Shown here piece after piece: positions 44,881-52,661 of a DNA stretch of 64,000 bases. The notes under the pieces were generated by a model that made no database searches, had not been told where the DNA came from, and saw only the letters and a program-made list of their open reading frames with translations. Position 1 is the first letter of the stretch. Every line of letters starts with the position of its first letter. This DNA comes from Acidimicrobiaceae bacterium (GTDB taxonomy: Bacteria > Actinomycetota > Acidimicrobiia > Acidimicrobiales > RAAP-2): positions 51,618 through 115,617 of the forward strand of contig PLZF01000105.1 of NCBI GenBank assembly GCA_003152015.1. The letters run 5' to 3'. A program made the translations under genes and the position numbers.

Positions 44881-45927
44881 CTAGCCGCGAGGGAGGTAGT
44901 GGTAGACCTCGCGGGCGACATAGCGCTTCAAGATTCGGATGACCTCGCGCTTTGAGCGACCTTCTTTGAGCCGGCGTTCCATGTAGGCCCGAGTGTCGGG
45001 ATCGTGGGCGAGTCGGACGATCACGATGCGCCACAGAGCGTTGTTGGCCTGGCGATCCCCGCCACGGTCGAGGCGGTGGCGGGTGACCTTGCCCGAGGAA
45101 GCCTGAATCGGTGCCACACCGCACAGGTGGGCCCAGGCCGATTCGGAGTGCAGCCGTTGTGCGTTGTCGCCGGCGGCAACGAGCAAGACGGCTGCCGTGT
45201 CGATGCCGACGCCCAAAAGAGCCAAGAGCTCAGGAGCGGTGGCCTCCACCAAGGGAGCGAGTAGTGCTTCGAGTTCGACGATTTCGCGATCGAGGGAATC
45301 GATCCGATGGGCCAGGCTTGAGAGAGAAGCCTTGGTGGCCGAAGTCACGGGGTCAGATGAGCTCCGGGGTCGCAGCCTGCGTGCTTCAGTGACCAGCTTG
45401 TTGCCAGGAAGCCCCTTCATGGAGCATCGGAGCTGGTCGGGGGCGGTGTAGGTGAGATGACGCATCTGGGTAAGTGCCTTGGCACGAGCGCGAGTGGCCG
45501 AGCGCTTGGCGACATGAAGCACCCGGATCGCCTCGACGGCACCGTCGCGGGTCTTGGCCTGCCCGCCAGCTCTTCCCGAGAGGGCCGCTCGAGCCGCTTC
45601 GACGGCGTCGAGTGGATCCGACTTGCCATGCAGACGCCGAGCCATGCGATTGGGCCGGCCAACTTCGACGACGTCGATGCCCTCTTTGCGCAAGAACCGG
45701 GCCAGGCCTGCCCCATAGGCTCCGGTTCCCTCGACGCCCACCTTGGTCACTGTTCCGAACTGGCCCAGCCACGAAAGGAGCAACTTGTAGCCGGCCGGAG
45801 TTGTCGCAAATGACTCGGTGCCCAAGAGCGCACCCAATGGGTCAAGAGCAGCAGCGACATGGTTGTCGAGGTGGGTGTCGACTCCACCAACAATGGCACG
45901 GTCGACTTCTACGATGGTCATTGCCAT
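44881..45927 (-). CDS. IS110-family DEDD recombinase
   Basis: The 348-residue protein has the RuvC-like N-terminal domain with DTHLDNHVAAALD, VEGTGAYGAG and KSDPLDAVEAA, giving the DEDD acidic residues. The C-terminal domain has LLGVGIDTAAVLL, LCGVAPIQASSGK with the candidate catalytic Ser, and RLDRGGDRQANNALW. It recombines DNA under direction of a bridge RNA in characterised relatives. A GGAAGGG site precedes the ATG. Confidence 0.95.
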   Translation of the reverse strand: MAMTIVEVDRAIVGGVDTHLDNHVAAALDPLGALLGTESFATTPAGYKLLLSWLGQFGTVTKVGVEGTGAYGAGLARFLRKEGIDVVEVGRPNRMARRLHGKSDPLDAVEAARAALSGRAGGQAKTRDGAVEAIRVLHVAKRSATRARAKALTQMRHLTYTAPDQLRCSMKGLPGNKLVTEARRLRPRSSSDPVTSATKASLSSLAHRIDSLDREIVELEALLAPLVEATAPELLALLGVGIDTAAVLLVAAGDNAQRLHSESAWAHLCGVAPIQASSGKVTRHRLDRGGDRQANNALWRIVIVRLAHDPDTRAYMERRLKEGRSKREVIRILKRYVAREVYHYLPRG

Positions 45928-45939
45928 CCCTTCCTTTCA

Positions 45940-46050
45940 AGTTGGTCAGGGGTGGCACGGCCGTCCCGTGAAGGAGTGACGGTGTGGGAGGACCTGTTCA
46001 CGCAGGTCGACCCATCACCCCTCTGGAGCGGGACGTGCCACATCTATGTT
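45940..46050 (-). ncRNA. candidate IS110 bridge RNA core
   Basis: The leader folds into nested helices. An 8-bp stem pairs 45952-45959 with 46034-46041. A 5-bp stem pairs 45964-45968 with 46029-46033. Inside are GGTG and TGGG (45981-45988) with CCCA and CACC (46011-46019), then GACCTG (45991-45996) with CAGGTC (46003-46008) around the loop TTCACG (plus-strand letters). Two unpaired regions (45969-45980 against 46020-46028, and AG against GA) interrupt it. Stem and internal loops upstream of the recombinase match the form of bridge RNAs. The true 5' end may lie further right, up to about 46200. Confidence 0.6.
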
Positions 46051-46257
46051 CTTTTGCCGAGGACCGGACCGACAACGGAGGGGCATCACTGCCGTCCGAC
46101 CAATCAAGTCAGATCCAGAACCTCGGTGCTCCCGAAGCTATTGGAGACCAGCTCTTCAGCGGTGGACCCCAAGGGAGACATGAACATCATGATTGGTTAA
46201 GTGGAGAACCCGATCCTGGATAATGTCAGAACGGGCTATAGAGTCGGCTACGGTAAC

Positions 46258-46575
46258 TCAACCAGCGTTGCGCCACGCCCGGTCGGTAGTCGCCAGCGGC
46301 AGACGCACGAGCTGCGGGTTGGTCGGTGGTGTCGGGGACTTCCCCGGGCCTTTGGGTCTCCGTATCTTGGCGAGATCGTTATAGGTGAGCGGTCCGCAAG
46401 CCACGGCACCCTCGAGCAGGCGGTAGAACAGCAGCCCTGGCCGGTGTGACCTTCGGCGATTGAACCGGAACGCGTACTCCTCCAGGTACGCCTGGAGGTG
46501 CTCGGGGCTGACCGCGCCCTGGTGGGTGCTGAGAAGCCACCGTTTGAGCAGCGAGGCGACCCGGATGCTTGACAA
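46258..46575 (-). pseudogene. C-terminal fragment of an IS1595-family transposase
   Basis: The frame reads VASLLKRWLLSTHQGAVSPE followed by YLEEYAFRFNRRRSHRPGLL and FYRLLEGAVACGPLTY, the end of ISXO2-like DDE transposases of IS1595. The zinc ribbon and the first catalytic residues are absent. Confidence 0.85.
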
Positions 46576-46595
46576 GTTGCCTATCTGCTGACGCT

Positions 46596-47519
46596 CTAAA
46601 GCCCTCCTGGACGTACCCAGTCCGTCCGGTCGCTCACCGTATGGCGGAACTTGGAACTCATCAGGTAGTAGTTCAGGCCGTGCCGTGCGACCGAGGCACC
46701 GGTCGGTACAGCTCCCGTTAGTAGGTCACGACGGACGAAGAAAGCGTTCACGCCGGCAATGTCCGTGTGAACCAATTCGTAGTCTTTTGCGACTCCGATT
46801 ACTTCCAGCGCCGCGAGGTTGGCACCGAAGAAGGTCCCATCCTCGGGATCACCTTCGTTGAACGGCTGAACCAGGGGCTCCTCCGACGGAATGCCCGAGT
46901 TGAACTCGATTACGAGGATAACTGGCCGATACCCAGTAATGGCCTCCCAGACCCAATAATCGTTGCCGTCGATATCAATGGACAAGATTCCAAGTTCAGT
47001 CGGCACATCGGCCTCGGCAAAGAGGGAGCCGATGTTCTGCGGGCTCACCTTGGCGCAGACCGTCTTGACCCGCGAGTTGTAGGCGTACTTCCTCTGCAAC
47101 TGCTCGAAGGTTTTCCGGTTGTACTCAATGAAGAGGCCGCTCCAGTCGAACACGTCCGCAAGCAGCACACAGTTGCCCTCCCAGCCAGACTGGATGCCGA
47201 ATTCGACGAACGTGTGCGGTACCGGGAGGCGGCGGCACAGTTCTTGCAAGATGCCGTCCTCCCCATTCTGTGAGAACACGGACAACTCGTAGGCCGACAG
47301 AGGGAGATCCGGCGGAAGTTGGCGCGACACAAGCTCACTAAGGGCCAGGTAGGTGAGGGATTTCCCTCCGCCAAATGTTTTCGAGATGGCGATCCGATCA
47401 CCGACCACCGCTCCGACCGTCCTATCTATGCCATTGAGCACGAATCGGGCAGCCTGATGGCGCACCGGCGAGTTCTTGATCTTGACGCGGAGGATGTCCC
47501 GGAGGGTCGTTACTGCCAT
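46596..47519 (-). CDS. FkbM-like putative methyltransferase
   Basis: The 307-residue protein contains SVFSQNGEDGILQELCRRL, TFVEFGIQSGWEGNC, GLFIEYNRKTFEQL and LGILSIDIDGNDYWVWEAI. That set is typical of a group of hypothetical proteins related to FkbM methyltransferases, common in glycan loci. The glycine loop (VEFGIQSG) would bind SAM. The substrate is unknown. Confidence 0.75.
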   Translation of the reverse strand: MAVTTLRDILRVKIKNSPVRHQAARFVLNGIDRTVGAVVGDRIAISKTFGGGKSLTYLALSELVSRQLPPDLPLSAYELSVFSQNGEDGILQELCRRLPVPHTFVEFGIQSGWEGNCVLLADVFDWSGLFIEYNRKTFEQLQRKYAYNSRVKTVCAKVSPQNIGSLFAEADVPTELGILSIDIDGNDYWVWEAITGYRPVILVIEFNSGIPSEEPLVQPFNEGDPEDGTFFGANLAALEVIGVAKDYELVHTDIAGVNAFFVRRDLLTGAVPTGASVARHGLNYYLMSSKFRHTVSDRTDWVRPGGL

Positions 47520-47563
47520 CGCGTCAAGTTTACCCGACCGATTCCGCGGCCATCCAACTGCAG

Positions 47564-47863
47564 CTACTTTTCCTCAATCCGCAAGTCATTGACACATCGG
47601 AACGAATGAACCCACAACCGCCGGGTTACATAGGAGGCCGTAGCGGCGGCAAGCGCAACCAACCCATATCCTTGTCGTCCCATCGCTGCCAACTGCAGGG
47701 GGGTTAGGACTAGTACCACCAAAAGGGCCACCGCTTGGCCAACAGTCCCAGCCGCCGAGTCTGAGAGGAGACGACGCACGGTAGGGCGTGTTGTCACGTG
47801 CTGGCCCGGCCCGCTATCTGCTCGACGAATCCGTGGACACTCACGCCGCGACGAACATCTCAA
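47564..47863 (-). pseudogene. truncated Wzx-like polysaccharide flippase
   Basis: The first part reads RRLLSDSAAGTVGQAVALLV followed by TPLQLAAMGRQGYGLVALAA, the start of a MATE/Wzx-type flippase. After about 55 flippase-like residues it switches to unrelated residues (TRRLWVHSFRCVND) and stops. About 350-400 residues are missing. TTG 47863 (overlapping the upstream stop) or GTG 47797 would start it. Confidence 0.65.
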
Positions 47864-48834
47864 CCTGAATATGGCGACTGCTCGTAACGAATGCCTGTCA
47901 AAGATTCGACGGATACTCCGCGCACAGCTAGGAGGTTCGTCTCTCTCGGGATCCGAAGCCAGGCAGAACGATCATCCGGAAGTCGTCTTAGGACACGTTC
48001 CTCCTCGTCAATTTCGTAGAGCTGCAAGCACAGATCATCCAGCATTGCCAAATAGGTCCGGTCGCTCGAGCCTGCGTCGCGCAGTCCGGCGGTCCAAAAC
48101 TCGGTGACGAGCACGAGATGCTCCACATCCTTGAGACGCGGGACTACGCCGGCTAGTACTTTCGCCTCCCAGCCCTGAACATCGATTTTGATCAATGCCG
48201 GGTGTAGCTGCCGTTCCTCCAGAATGCGGTCCAGCCTTTCAGTCTGGATCATGATTGACGAGCGACCATCGCCTGGGTCGTACACTCGATGGTCACCTCG
48301 GTTCTCCGGGTTCAAGAACAGTTCGATTCGCTCTGCTCGGTCACTAGCGGCGATGGGTAGCAGTTCGACATTGGCGCATTGATTCACCTCCAGGTTCCGC
48401 CTAAGCAGGGTGATGTTCCCAGGATCGGGCTCGAGAGCCAACACTATTCCACGTCGTCCAATCGCTGCGGACATGACGAGACTGTGGATGCCTATGTTGG
48501 CGCCAACGTCGATCGCACAGTCACCGGCCCCGAGCAAGCACTTGATAAGCTCAAGCTCGAATTGCTCATAGGTACCTTCGTTTCGCAGAGCGTGTGAGAC
48601 AGCGTTGTCCCCCCGATGGAAGTACACGGTCCATGGACCGAGCGCAGTTACTCCTGGCCGAAGAATCGGTATGGTTGCGAAGTAGAAACGACGGAAGATA
48701 GGAAGCCTCCGGCCGATGCCCCAACCACTCGCCAACTTCACCACCCGGACAAAGAGCCGGTACAAGCTCGCACGTGATCGTTCAAGGAGTAGGTCGAACG
48801 TCGGCGACACGCGGCGCCTCATCGCCAAGTCCAA
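47860..48834 (-). CDS. FkbM-family methyltransferase
   Basis: The 324-residue protein has the FkbM core: GDCAIDVGANIGIHSLVMSA (SAM site), LALEPDPGNITLLRRNLEVN and PALIKIDVQGWEAKVLAGVV. FkbM proteins methylate hydroxyls of sugars and polyketides. Its start overlaps the upstream epimerase gene by 16 nt. Confidence 0.9.
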   Translation of the reverse strand: MDLAMRRRVSPTFDLLLERSRASLYRLFVRVVKLASGWGIGRRLPIFRRFYFATIPILRPGVTALGPWTVYFHRGDNAVSHALRNEGTYEQFELELIKCLLGAGDCAIDVGANIGIHSLVMSAAIGRRGIVLALEPDPGNITLLRRNLEVNQCANVELLPIAASDRAERIELFLNPENRGDHRVYDPGDGRSSIMIQTERLDRILEERQLHPALIKIDVQGWEAKVLAGVVPRLKDVEHLVLVTEFWTAGLRDAGSSDRTYLAMLDDLCLQLYEIDEEERVLRRLPDDRSAWLRIPRETNLLAVRGVSVESLTGIRYEQSPYSG

Positions 48835-49643
48835 GACTGTGCGCCGTGAGGGCCGAGGGCCGCTTGCTCCAGCCTGAGACCGAGCGGCTCTGGGCTCCAG
48901 CTGAACGCTGCGGCAACGGGACCGTTGTCTGCGAGCCTCGGCTCGCCTAGACGCTTAATTTGATCGGGCCGGAGCCAATTGCGAGACGCTAATCTGGCCG
49001 CCAGATCGACCACCCGGTTCGGAACCTCAATGACCGGAAGATGCAACCCGAGCAACTCGGCTAGCGTCCCTACGAGTTCCCGGAGCGGCAGGGCTTCTGC
49101 CCCCCCCACGGCGTATAGCCCACCCTGGATATCCACACGATGACGTAGAATTACTTGGCACAAGTCGTCGACGTGCAGTGGCTGTACCAATTGAGTCCCA
49201 GAACCGGGCACGATCGGCACTCGCCACCGCCGCATCGCCGAAATTAAGCGCGTGATGTTGAGATCGCGGCCCCTACCGAAGATCATCGTGGGCCTAAGCA
49301 CGCAGGCACCCCGCCCGAGGGCCAGCGCTTCTCGGGCTAGCGCCACCTTGGTGCCGGGCGCCGGCACAATCGAAGCCACCTGTTGAGACGACATGATGAG
49401 CCACCGCGGACCGTCAATTCGCTCGAGCACCCAGTCGATGTTGGGGCCGGTCAGTTGGCCGAGGACGACGACCTGGTCGAATTCACATGAGGCAATGAGG
49501 GCGTCGAGGGCGGCACCGTTGCTCACGATCACGTCTCCGCGACTCCGAATGCGGGAGGACTGAGTTACCTCGATCCCGCGGCTGTGCAACCATTCGGACA
49601 GGACCGAGCCTACGAAGCCGGTTCCAACGATCAGCGTCCTCAA
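48819..49643 (-). CDS. NAD(P)-dependent epimerase-like protein (atypical SDR)
   Basis: The N-terminus LIVGTGFVGSVLSEWLHSRG binds the nucleotide. RWLIMSSQQVASIVP takes the place of the active-site Ser/Tyr region, and GACVLRPTMIFGRGRDLNI with VQPLHVDDLCQVI is conserved. The normal YxxxK pair is not apparent, so it may not be a classic epimerase. The length is 274 aa. It overlaps the next gene by 4 nt. Confidence 0.8.
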   Translation of the reverse strand: MRTLIVGTGFVGSVLSEWLHSRGIEVTQSSRIRSRGDVIVSNGAALDALIASCEFDQVVVLGQLTGPNIDWVLERIDGPRWLIMSSQQVASIVPAPGTKVALAREALALGRGACVLRPTMIFGRGRDLNITRLISAMRRWRVPIVPGSGTQLVQPLHVDDLCQVILRHRVDIQGGLYAVGGAEALPLRELVGTLAELLGLHLPVIEVPNRVVDLAARLASRNWLRPDQIKRLGEPRLADNGPVAAAFSWSPEPLGLRLEQAALGPHGAQSWTWR

Positions 49644-50728
49644 GCCACGGCCTCCCGATAGATCTTTTCGAGTTGGTTAATGTGCTCGTCAAATGAGAAC
49701 AGAGAGCCTGCCCGATGTGCTGCCTCGGTCCCGAGCCGTGCGCGAAGTTCGCCATCGCGCAGCGTCTCGATGGCCGTGGCCAGTGATCCGACATCATTTG
49801 GCGGCACGACTAGACCCGTTTGCCCGTCGAGATTGACCCAGTCGGTCCCAGTTCCCAGAGCAGTACTGATAGCCGGCACGCCATTGGCCATCGCCTCGGT
49901 CATCGCCATTCCAAACGCTTCGGCGCGCGAGACGGACGGCAGGACGAACACATCCGCCGCCGAATAGCACGCTGCCAATTCGGAGTCCGGCACGGAACCC
50001 AGGAACTGCGTCCGGTCCGCGACCCCGAGTTCTAAGGCGAGCGCCTCGAGTTCGGCGCGGTTGGCTCCGTCGCCCACCAGCTTCAGCGTCGCGTCGCTCA
50101 CGTGAACGAGCGCGCGGAGCAAAACGTCGACTCCCTTGTAATAGACAAGACGGCCGACAAAGAGAAGCCGGAGTGGTCCACCGGCCGCGTCCGCGTGTTT
50201 CGCTCCAAACCCTACGAAGCGGGGCGAGACGCCGAATGGCAGCACACGGACCTTCTCAGAACATCGATCGAGCTCGGGCACGGAGGCCATGGCAACGCCC
50301 GACACGAGGACGGACGTAGCCCGCTTAAGGAGCGCGTTGCGCAGGGGTCCGTAAAATGGCTCGAGCATCCGCTGCCTACCCAACTGTGCGTGGAAGGTGA
50401 CCACGATGGCAGGGCCGCGGTTGAGAACCACCCCGATCTCCCCTATCGGATTCGGGAGATGGACGTGGATGACGTCCGCGTCCAGGGTCCTCACTTCGCG
50501 GATGAGACCAGGGGCCAGGGGCATGGACAGGGCCCTGGCGAGTTCCTGATGGCGGTGAACGACGACGCCCGAAGGCAGGCGCTCCCGGCGGGAGTGTTTG
50601 ACTCCGGCCACATGAATTTGTACCTCATGGCCCCGGAGGGCCATTGCGTCTGAGACGTCAGCCAGGTAGCGGGTGATCCCTGCAGCCAGGGGTGGATAGA
50701 AGTCTTTGAAGACGTGGACGATCTTCAT
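49640..50728 (-). CDS. glycosyltransferase, GT4 family
   Basis: The 362-residue protein has KIVHVFKDFYPPLAAGITRY, LRLLFVGRLVYYKGVDVLLR, LVGDG and FVLPSVSRAEAFGMAMTEAM with the EX7E glutamates. It resembles mannosyl- or glucosyltransferases of capsule loci. ATG 50728 was chosen because the domain begins there; the frame extends upstream to 50821. Confidence 0.93.
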   Translation of the reverse strand: MKIVHVFKDFYPPLAAGITRYLADVSDAMALRGHEVQIHVAGVKHSRRERLPSGVVVHRHQELARALSMPLAPGLIREVRTLDADVIHVHLPNPIGEIGVVLNRGPAIVVTFHAQLGRQRMLEPFYGPLRNALLKRATSVLVSGVAMASVPELDRCSEKVRVLPFGVSPRFVGFGAKHADAAGGPLRLLFVGRLVYYKGVDVLLRALVHVSDATLKLVGDGANRAELEALALELGVADRTQFLGSVPDSELAACYSAADVFVLPSVSRAEAFGMAMTEAMANGVPAISTALGTGTDWVNLDGQTGLVVPPNDVGSLATAIETLRDGELRARLGTEAAHRAGSLFSFDEHINQLEKIYREAVA

Positions 50729-50754
50729 CTTGGATAGGTCTTGCTCTGGGCCGT

Positions 50755-51825
50755 TCACCGACGCAGAAGGGCGCGGGCGAACTGACGCGCCGAGTCGAGT
50801 GGATCCGCTGCACGGGCCCACGCCAGCGCCGCTTCGCCCATGGTCAGCCGAGCAGCCTCGTTACAATAGAGTTCCTCGACCGCCTCGACCCATGTCCAGA
50901 GATCGTCGGGGTCCAGAAGCCGAGCCCATGGTGAAGAGCCTGAATCGAGCGCGCCAGCAACCGCGCCAACCAGTACTGGAAGTCCCGCAGCCGCCATCTC
51001 GTGCACGACGAGACCGAATCCTTCGAAGCCGCGCTCAGCTATGGAGTCCCGACTGGCGAAGAGCCCAACGTGGCAATCGCTCAGCAGTCGGCCGATCTCC
51101 TCGTCGGCAATATGGCCCGGCAAGTCAACGAAATCGCCCACTCCGAGGGCGACCGCCTTCGCCCGGAGCGCGCTCTGCCTCGGACCCCCGCCGATGATTG
51201 TCAATCGGTCGACTACACCCAACGGGCGTAGGACCGAGATCAACCGAAGCAGCATTTCAAGGTTCTTATAACCCTCGCTCAACCGGCTCAAGGTCACGAG
51301 GCGCAAACCACGCCCAGGCGGACGGCGTGGTGGTGACGAGGCGAGCCATGGAGAGCGGAGCCTGGGTGCCACGACTCTCACACGTCCGCGACGCGCTCCT
51401 GCTCGAATGGCCACGGCAGCGCTGTGGTCGCTGATAGCAATGACGCTCCCAACTAATGCCAGGGGCAAAAGGGCGAGCCGAGCCTTCGTATTGTGTGCAA
51501 CTAGCTCCCTCCCGTAGACGACGCAGCCAGACCTGGCTCCGATCACGGAGGCCGCAGCGACTGCGAGCCCGCATATATAGGGATGGCCCGCAACGACAAG
51601 ACGCTCTTCGGCCTGGCGACACCACCCGCCTCCCTCTCTAACTGCAACGAGGAGCGCCGAGCGGAGGCCCGTGCGGGACACGTTCCGGGACGGCTGACCG
51701 GCGGTGGTGGTGATGACCCGCCACTCCATCACGTCCGTATCCACCGTCCAGGCATCAAGGAGTCTGGAGATCCCGCCCGGTGCTGGAGGGTAATCCAGTG
51801 CAAGCAACAACCCTCGCGCAACCAT
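50755..51825 (-). CDS. glycosyltransferase, GT4 family
   Basis: The 356-residue protein begins MVARGLLLALDYPPAPGGIS and has GLRLVTLSRLSEGYKNLEML, LTIIGGGP and AERGFEGFGLVVHEMAAAGL, the donor-binding motif. ATG 51825 overlaps the stop of the upstream gene as TGATG. Confidence 0.88.
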   Translation of the reverse strand: MVARGLLLALDYPPAPGGISRLLDAWTVDTDVMEWRVITTTAGQPSRNVSRTGLRSALLVAVREGGGWCRQAEERLVVAGHPYICGLAVAAASVIGARSGCVVYGRELVAHNTKARLALLPLALVGSVIAISDHSAAVAIRAGARRGRVRVVAPRLRSPWLASSPPRRPPGRGLRLVTLSRLSEGYKNLEMLLRLISVLRPLGVVDRLTIIGGGPRQSALRAKAVALGVGDFVDLPGHIADEEIGRLLSDCHVGLFASRDSIAERGFEGFGLVVHEMAAAGLPVLVGAVAGALDSGSSPWARLLDPDDLWTWVEAVEELYCNEAARLTMGEAALAWARAADPLDSARQFARALLRR

Positions 51826-52661
51826 CAACGCGCTCCGAAGGCCAAGGCGAGGGTATCTAGCGCGGGTCGCTCGAGGGTGGGAACGAATACCTGCGTACCT
51901 CGCAGACCCGCCTCCCACCAGAGCCGACCGACCCTCGCTCGGAGGTCGGCCAGCTCGACCTCCGGCACCAGGAGCTGACCCAGAGAGGCAAGCTTTGGTG
52001 CGGCCACAAGCGCACCGCCGAGACAACGTACCCGCAACCCAACAGCGGAACGCAGCCCTGGGCAAGAACGGGAATGGGTCGGTCGTCCAGCGACCCTGAT
52101 GTGGGCTTCGATCTCTTCATCAATGGCCGCGAGGCGTACCTGCGCCAGGGATTCATACACCGGCACATCCGCGATATTGCTCGCCGATCCACCAATGCAT
52201 GCAGCCCAGCCGGGCGCGACTGGTTTCACCTGGCTGGCTCCGGCAAGCGCGGCCACGATCTCGGCATGGCTACCAGCTGCTGAGTGCGTCCCCTGCCCAA
52301 CGAAGATGGGTACGATCCCGTTTATCGCCGCGGCGACGCGACCTCGCTCGAAGTCGACAACGGCAAAGGGGCCTGCCGCAACTTGCACGACCTGGTCTCC
52401 GTATCGAACAAACCTCTGCAAGACCGTCGCCGGGTCGAGGGGCCTACCCGGCAGTCCCCACGGGTCCCCAACAGCCACTCCGAGGATGGCACGCTGGCCC
52501 TGAATCAGAACCGCAGGCCCTGCCACGACGCCGGCACCGCCGGAGGCCACTACCGCACGAACCGACCAGCTTTGTGGGACCCAGGGTGATGCTATCGCCA
52601 AGGCCTCGATAGGACTGCGACCCTGAACGAGCGCCACCAATGCGCCAGCCGGTTGCCTCAT
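51825..52661 (-). CDS. unknown protein resembling the N-terminal domain of asparagine synthetases
   Basis: The 278-residue protein overlaps asnB by 4 nt. Residues 70-125 (GRPLDPATVLQRFVRYGDQV, AAGPFAVVDFERGRVAAAIN and GIVPIFVG) parallel the glutaminase-domain stretch of AsnB-type proteins (GMFAF-x-WD ... RD-x-GI-KPL). The catalytic Cys at position 2 and the HRGPD motif are absent, so it cannot be a glutaminase. The C-terminal 120 residues are unassigned. It may be a regulatory or substrate-binding subunit for the neighbouring synthetase; this is inference. Confidence 0.6.
   Translation of the reverse strand: MRQPAGALVALVQGRSPIEALAIASPWVPQSWSVRAVVASGGAGVVAGPAVLIQGQRAILGVAVGDPWGLPGRPLDPATVLQRFVRYGDQVVQVAAGPFAVVDFERGRVAAAINGIVPIFVGQGTHSAAGSHAEIVAALAGASQVKPVAPGWAACIGGSASNIADVPVYESLAQVRLAAIDEEIEAHIRVAGRPTHSRSCPGLRSAVGLRVRCLGGALVAAPKLASLGQLLVPEVELADLRARVGRLWWEAGLRGTQVFVPTLERPALDTLALAFGAR

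Larger units (their letters stand above)
44820..46200 (-). mobile_element. IS110-family insertion sequence (ends approximate)
   Basis: An intact DEDD recombinase is preceded by about 270-330 bp of non-coding DNA and followed by a short 3' end. That is the layout of IS110-group elements, which carry their bridge RNA in the long left end. Exact termini cannot be fixed because this family makes no target duplication and has no long inverted repeats. Confidence 0.75.
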
